Positions 31,401-35,429 of a stretch of DNA of 35,429 nt are shown here, piece after piece. Each line of letters starts with the position of its first letter. Position 1 is the stretch's first letter. Under the pieces are notes generated by a model. It worked only from the letters and a program-made list of their open reading frames with translations, was not told the DNA's origin and did not search any database. The stretch is from Trebouxia sp. TZW2008 (taxonomy: Eukaryota; Chlorophyta; Trebouxiophyceae; Trebouxiales; Trebouxiaceae). Made by a program: the position numbers and the translations under genes. The DNA is taken from assembly GCA_002118135.1 (NCBI GenBank), contig BDIU01000114.1:1-35429 (forward strand), in the 5' to 3' direction.

Positions 31401-34400
31401 ACCTACAATGACCAAAACAGACTACTATCATGTGGCTCCTCCTTCCTGAGCCACAGTGTGAGTGAGCTCCAACACTGATCAGATCAATTGAAAGACCAAT
31501 TAAAAAGCCATCTGTATGTTGTGCATCTCCTCTTTCCCAAACCACAGTGTGTCAAATCCCACAGTTCACTGAACGCACAGTAAAGACGCCCACCCCAACC
31601 AAATATGCAAAAGCAATAGTGCAGACTCGACAAATGCAGCTTTGATAGGTGATCCAGCATGATGACAAATGTGCCCAAATGGCTGGACGCATGGCTTCAT
31701 AGCACGCACCCATATATGGGCAAAAATCATTTGATTAGCATCAAGCTCTGTTGAAAGACTCAACCCATCCAATTTGGGTTCTCATCAGCAGCTGTGAAGC
31801 CTTGCGTCCAACCACAGGTGCACATGCCAAGCCGCAGAAGTCAACAGCTTGACAATGCTTTTATGGCCGTACTGCCCTGATCAGCCTTGTGACAGTAGCT
31901 GCATGGCATGGCAAAAGCCAGGCTAGCTTGTGCATAAAGCTGCCAGCAGGGTAAAACGCACAAGTGCTATGCCTGCAGCCTGCATAGCACAACTGGAGAC
32001 AGTGCACACCTGATATCTGTCAATAAGGTAATCGTCCTATGGAGCTGAGCATTGGCCCTTGCTGGTGGCCGCTAAACAGCACACCCACTAAGCCTGGCTT
32101 GCCAATACACAGACAAAGGCAGGCCGACAGCCACTGCACCGGCTGCATGCCATGCAGTGCACACCTGATGTCTATCAACAAGGTGTTCTTCCTATTGAGC
32201 TGGGCTTTGGCTCTCGCTGGTGGCAGCTGACCAGCGTACCCACTAAGCCTAGCTCGCCAGTAGACAAACAGGGGCAGGCCAACAGCCACTGTAGCGACGG
32301 CTGCTCCAGCTTTTGGATCACTGTATGCATAAGTGGAGAACTCCTTGAAAGTGGGCTCAACAGCTGCTGCTGCCGCTTGAAGCCTTTCTGACACAGGCGC
32401 TGGTAGAGCTTGCAACAAAGACGAGGCAGCCTCGTTCACCTGCAGCATGACACAGCAAGTAACGAAAGAGGGCTCCCACCAATGGTCAGCATTTGTGGGA
32501 CGGGTATGTGTGGCTCATATAGCAGAGCTTCTGTGCAGACTGCTGATGGGATGCTGAGGATCTGCCATTTCTGACTGCGTAATGTGCAAGTGGTTTCAGA
32601 TTGTGTGAGCCAAAGGTGGTAGAGGCAGCTGATCTCGCTGTACTGTGCTGGGTGCATGATCTTGCTGAGCACACATGTGAAGGATGGATGATCTGCAGCT
32701 GCAATATTATGGTCATTGAGCCTGGCAGCAGGCTCAAGGTAGGATGCAAAAGGCACTGCAGCAAGGCTTTATGCCAACTCCAAGCTGTGCATGAGATTGC
32801 AAGCCTACAGCAAGACATCAAGTCTCTGGTCACCAGGTGCACAGTACATTGTGATAGGACACAGCACAAGACGATAGGACACAGCACAAGGAGATAGGTA
32901 GGCTGGAAGGTCAGCTGTCAGGGTGGCCGAGGACCAACCTGAGATGACACTGACGCCGCCGCAGACTCAATAGAGCTTTGCAGCCCTTGTTCAACTTGGC
33001 TGACAGCGTCTGTTACCGTGTCAGAGGCCGCTTGCACTGACTCCTGGACAGACTGTGCTGCTGACGAGGTGGCTTCATTTACTTGCTCAGTCAAGCCCTT
33101 CACTGCATCTGCAGGTGCCTGCATAGTTTTGTCATTGCTTTCGTTACCAGAGCTTGCGGCATGAGGGTCATGCAATAACAGCTGACGGTGCCGCAGAGAT
33201 CTAAGTAGACACATGATGCAAAATGACTGCAGCGTCACATGCAGCCTACTTCAAAACATATTATGATGCCTTCATGCATGCGGGACACAAAAAGCCATCA
33301 TTGGTGATGTCTCAACTAATCATGGTAACTGCATGCTTAGTTGCCTTGGGAGTGGCTGTGCACACCATGTATCGTTCTGCATACACCTGAGCATGACTTC
33401 AGTGGAGCTATCTGCTCACCAGGGAATTGTCAGCGTCTGTTTCTTGTTGACAATTCCTTTGCACATGTGCAGTTTGCAGGACAAGATGTGGCAACATGCA
33501 TGCTGTACAGACCAACTTGCTGGTCAACATGCCCTATGCAACGCTTGCTGCCCTGCATGGCTGCTCCATGACGTGAGTCTGAGCGAGACATGAAGCATCA
33601 CATGATACACAAGGCCATGGAGAGGAGGGCAAACTTACAAAGTCTTGTTTTGCCATATTTTGCAGCTGTTCAATTGCAGACTGGGCAGCGGGTTGTGCAT
33701 TGTCTGCTGCATCGCTAGGTGAAGGGGTTGCCGCCTGTAGCCCTTGACCAAAGGGTTCACTACTTGGAGCTGCTTCCTGAACCTGTGACTTGACAGCTTC
33801 TGCTGCTGGTGCGGCTTGAGACTTCACAGCTTCTGCTGCGGGTGCTGCCTGTGACTTAACAGCTTCTGCTGCTGGTTCCGCCTGTGACTTAACAGCTTCT
33901 GCTGCTGGTTCATTTGCAGGACCTGCTGGAACGCCAACTTGTCCAAGGAAGCCTGTTGCAGCAATGAGGTGCTTTCATTCATCTCGTCAAAAATGCATGC
34001 TAGACAGGCTCAGCAGGCCCAGCTAGGTACACACTGGAGCAATCAAGTGTCTACGACCAGTCTAGTCCTGTACAAATGGTTTTCAGAGACCATTTGTACT
34101 GAATGTGGAGGATGAAGAGATCTTTGTACACATTTGTCTTTCAAGTGTCTCTGGGTGAACTGCTTGTTGATTTTTTACATTGATGCACTGAAGCACCATA
34201 CATAATACTCAGTGTGTAAGATCTAACATGCGGGATTTGAGAGAATGCATCACTGAGATGCAATGCAACCCATGGATCATGCAATACGCTGGTGCCAATA
34301 TGTAGTATGCAAATATTGCACAGTATCAATCATTCAAAATGAGAGTGTGCTATTTCACTGCTTTCATGCCAGCTGTGAGGCTGATGTGTCTCACCTTGGT

Positions 34401-34800
34401 CAGCTTCTGCTGGTTCTGGCACTTTTGCTGTGTTCAGAGTCTCAGATGAGGGCTCAGTCTGTGGGTCACTGATCTTGGGTGCGCTTTGTTGCCATGTCTT
34501 TAGCGCGTCCTGGAAAAGCTGTCTTGGGTCATCACTGAAATCGGTTGCTGCTGACACAGCACAAACTTGGCTTGCATGACGACGTGAGTGTCCTGTGAAA
34601 GAAGCAAGCTTGAGACTTTGCCTGCACGGCACTGTTGTGAGAGGCAGATCAGTGACAAGATCTGCCAGCAGGTGCCCGAGATGTTCACGTCTGCAGCACA
34701 CGCTGATATTACCTCGTGCTGGCTTTGTGGCACGAGCTGGTAAAGGTGTACCCCGAAGACAGTGTTGGCATCCCTGCACGTTCAAACACGGGGATCGCAT
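28500..34800 (-). CDS. CAS: thylakoid calcium-sensing receptor (CAS) homologue, 10 exons, 611 aa
   Basis: Exons on the minus strand are 34800-34713, 34592-34395, 33922-33639, 33118-32939, 32439-32165, 31327-31156, 30630-30520, 30123-29993, 29388-29241 and 28748-28500 (1836 nt, phases consistent). CAS is a thylakoid membrane protein known for Ca2+-dependent signalling in plants and for the CO2-concentrating mechanism in Chlamydomonas. Landmarks are an Arg/Ser transit peptide without acidic residues (aa 1-45), the CAS signature YAYSDPKAGAAVATVAVGLP leading into a membrane span (~294-313), and the segment RGIPLLKRRSRGKGAAIP. A rhodanese-like domain (LIDIR...LVIMDQSGGS...VFVLEGGFSAW) has Asp-Gln where active rhodaneses carry the catalytic Cys, so it is probably inactive. 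A second hydrophobic stretch (~485-525) and a Ser/Gln-rich tail follow. Plant CAS is about 390 aa. The excess here is mainly a ~200-residue Ala/Glu/Ser-rich N-terminal region with 11-aa repeats. Intron 1 is 120 nt with no stop, so its retention would keep the frame. Confidence 0.9.
30423..30500 (+). repeat. CA/GCATGCA simple repeat in CAS intron 7
   Basis: Alternating purine-pyrimidine tract built from cacacacacgcatgcacg-type units, with atgcatgcacacacac repeated. It could adopt Z-DNA, but nothing shows a function. Confidence 0.9.
30816..30993 (+). repeat. intron segment duplicated 2.3 kb apart, copy A (CAS intron 6)
   Basis: Aligns with 33134-33297 over almost its whole length. Shared blocks include TTACCAGAGCTTGC, GTAACAGCTGACaGTGCCGC (one mismatch), ATGACTGCAGCGTCACATGC and CATGCATGCGGG. 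Copy B directly abuts the acceptor of CAS exon 4. Confidence 0.88.
31300..31565 (-). repeat. weak copies of the CAS exon 6 head
   Basis: The exon 6 start region (plus strand gcgcgtctcctctttcctgt) has look-alikes near 31434 (gtggctcctccttcctgagc) and near 31516 (gtgcatctcctctttcccaa), each followed by a cacagtgtg block. This fits the exon-head pattern, but the identity is too low for certainty. Confidence 0.4.
32003..32310 (-). repeat. CAS exon 5 tail: intact plus one decayed downstream copy, 155-bp period
   Basis: The intact exon end and donor (atcag|GTGTGC, exon end 32165) recur 155 bp further along the transcript (landmark 32006 against 32161). The copy encodes a decayed AVAVGLPLSVYWQARLSG against the intact AVGLPLFVYWRARLSGYAG, then an in-frame TAG. 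Its donor sequence is preserved. Confidence 0.9.
33134..33297 (+). repeat. intron segment duplicated 2.3 kb apart, copy B (CAS intron 3)
   Basis: Partner of 30816-30993. It lies just upstream, in transcription, of the exon 4 acceptor at 33119-33120, so the duplicated unit includes the intron end but not the exon. Confidence 0.88.
33783..33914 (-). repeat. 33-nt (11-aa) coding repeat in CAS, 4 copies
   Basis: Four in-frame units of (E/A)PAAEAVKSQ(A/V) are encoded in CAS exon 3. The units are nearly identical at DNA level (aagctgttaagtcacaggc). They are Ala/Glu/Lys-rich and probably helical or disordered. Confidence 0.93.
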
Positions 34801-35429
34801 GCAGGGCAGCGTGCATCTATTGATAGCGTCTGCTTAGTTCTAAGGTAAGTAATTCATGAGAGCAATCGTGTTCAGACCGATTCGGGATGCCTGCATGTCT
34901 GCATCGACTACAAGCGCAACAGGATTTCGCACCGCATTGCTCCACGCTTGCGAACGAACGCTTTTTAACAAGCCCTGATTCGCCCCACATGTTGCATGCG
35001 GCATGTCTGCGATGTAGCTCAGTGCATTCACGACTCTCCCAGATCCGCTGCAGGCGTTGCGCGTTGCTGGCAAAAACCTGGCATGCAGCAAATCAATCGA
35101 TTCGAGCCCGCGTCCGATAGGGTTGCAATTGATCTCAGCCTAAGGTGCAGGCGTTTCACCTTGTGAGCACGTGAGTGATTTGAACACAAGCAATCAACTA
35201 GGATGAGACGACTCACCAGACGACGCAGTGCGAGGTGCATGACATTGCAAATGAAAGCATACGTGGGATGGCAGGAGTCAGCAGCCAGCCCAAAGCTTAC
35301 AATGTAATGTACAAGTAACAGTAGAGAGTTTCAGCAGGAAGTCTGTACAAAACAAGGCATGCAGATATATATAGGAAGGCAAGAGCCTTCATCAGCAGCC
35401 AGCCCAAAGGGCACACTCTAAAGTTCACA
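34801..35429. other. CAS upstream region with possible extra exon and direct repeat
   Basis: Mostly the 5' region of CAS. An 18-bp direct repeat (tcagcagccagcccaaag) sits at 35278-35295 and 35392-35409, with a tatatata tract between (about 35366-35373). On the minus strand ATG 35240 opens MHLALRRL and meets a good donor (ctg|GTGAGTCG). It could be a 5' exon of CAS or of another gene, but no acceptor in phase was convincing. Confidence 0.35.

Overview
This is nuclear DNA from a eukaryotic, plastid-bearing green alga. A trebouxiophyte is my best guess, but the genus is not resolved. The evidence is intron-dense genes with GT-AG and a few GC-AG introns, a plastid-type sigma-70 factor with a transit-like N-terminus, a thylakoid calcium-sensing receptor (CAS) homologue, plant-type complex I and prefoldin subunits, and a short plant-type TTTAGGG motif. 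Nothing looks bacterial: there are no operons or Shine-Dalgarno sites, and I saw no tRNA or rRNA genes.

Layout from left to right: an 11-exon glycoside hydrolase family 1 gene (242-6421, +); about 3.9 kb with only fragments and one tentative two-exon gene (6422-10302); a single-exon F-box-like/leucine-rich-repeat gene (10303-12117, +); a 3-exon PH-domain gene (12850-16057, -), divergent from a 5-exon 40S ribosomal protein SA/uS2 gene (16232-18786, +); a 3-exon prefoldin subunit 1 gene (20056-20693, -), divergent from a 4-exon complex I NDUFB2-like gene (21024-21671, +); a 6-exon plastid sigma factor gene (22630-27439, -); and a 10-exon CAS gene (28500-34800, -). For the seven multi-exon genes I named, I assembled exon chains by hand. 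In every one the splice phases agree and the frame stays open to a stop, which is strong internal support.

The outstanding feature is a repeated architectural oddity. In four of the multi-exon genes (GH1, uS2, sigma factor, CAS) an intron contains tandem, decayed copies of the neighbouring exon edge together with its splice site. Usually this is the acceptor plus the first 20-130 nt of the exon, repeated upstream of the intact exon. GH1 has 5 copies at about 185 bp and 4 copies at exactly 80 bp. The sigma factor has 4 copies at 120-153 bp and 3 copies at exactly 77 bp. uS2 has copies at 134 and 108 bp. In two cases the mirror form occurs: the exon 3' end plus donor is repeated downstream (uS2 121 bp; CAS 155 bp). 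Many copies still encode the family motif but carry stops or lack a donor. This suggests a recurrent splice-site-anchored tandem duplication process that lengthens introns and leaves arrays of competing splice sites.

Functionally the neighbours are housekeeping and organelle genes: cytosolic translation, chaperone, mitochondrial complex I, plastid transcription and thylakoid Ca2+ signalling. I see no shared pathway. Two divergent pairs (PH/uS2 and prefoldin/NDUFB2) have short shared 5' regions that probably act as bidirectional promoters. A roughly 140-bp dispersed repeat occurs three times (3045, 19675 inverted, 27837).
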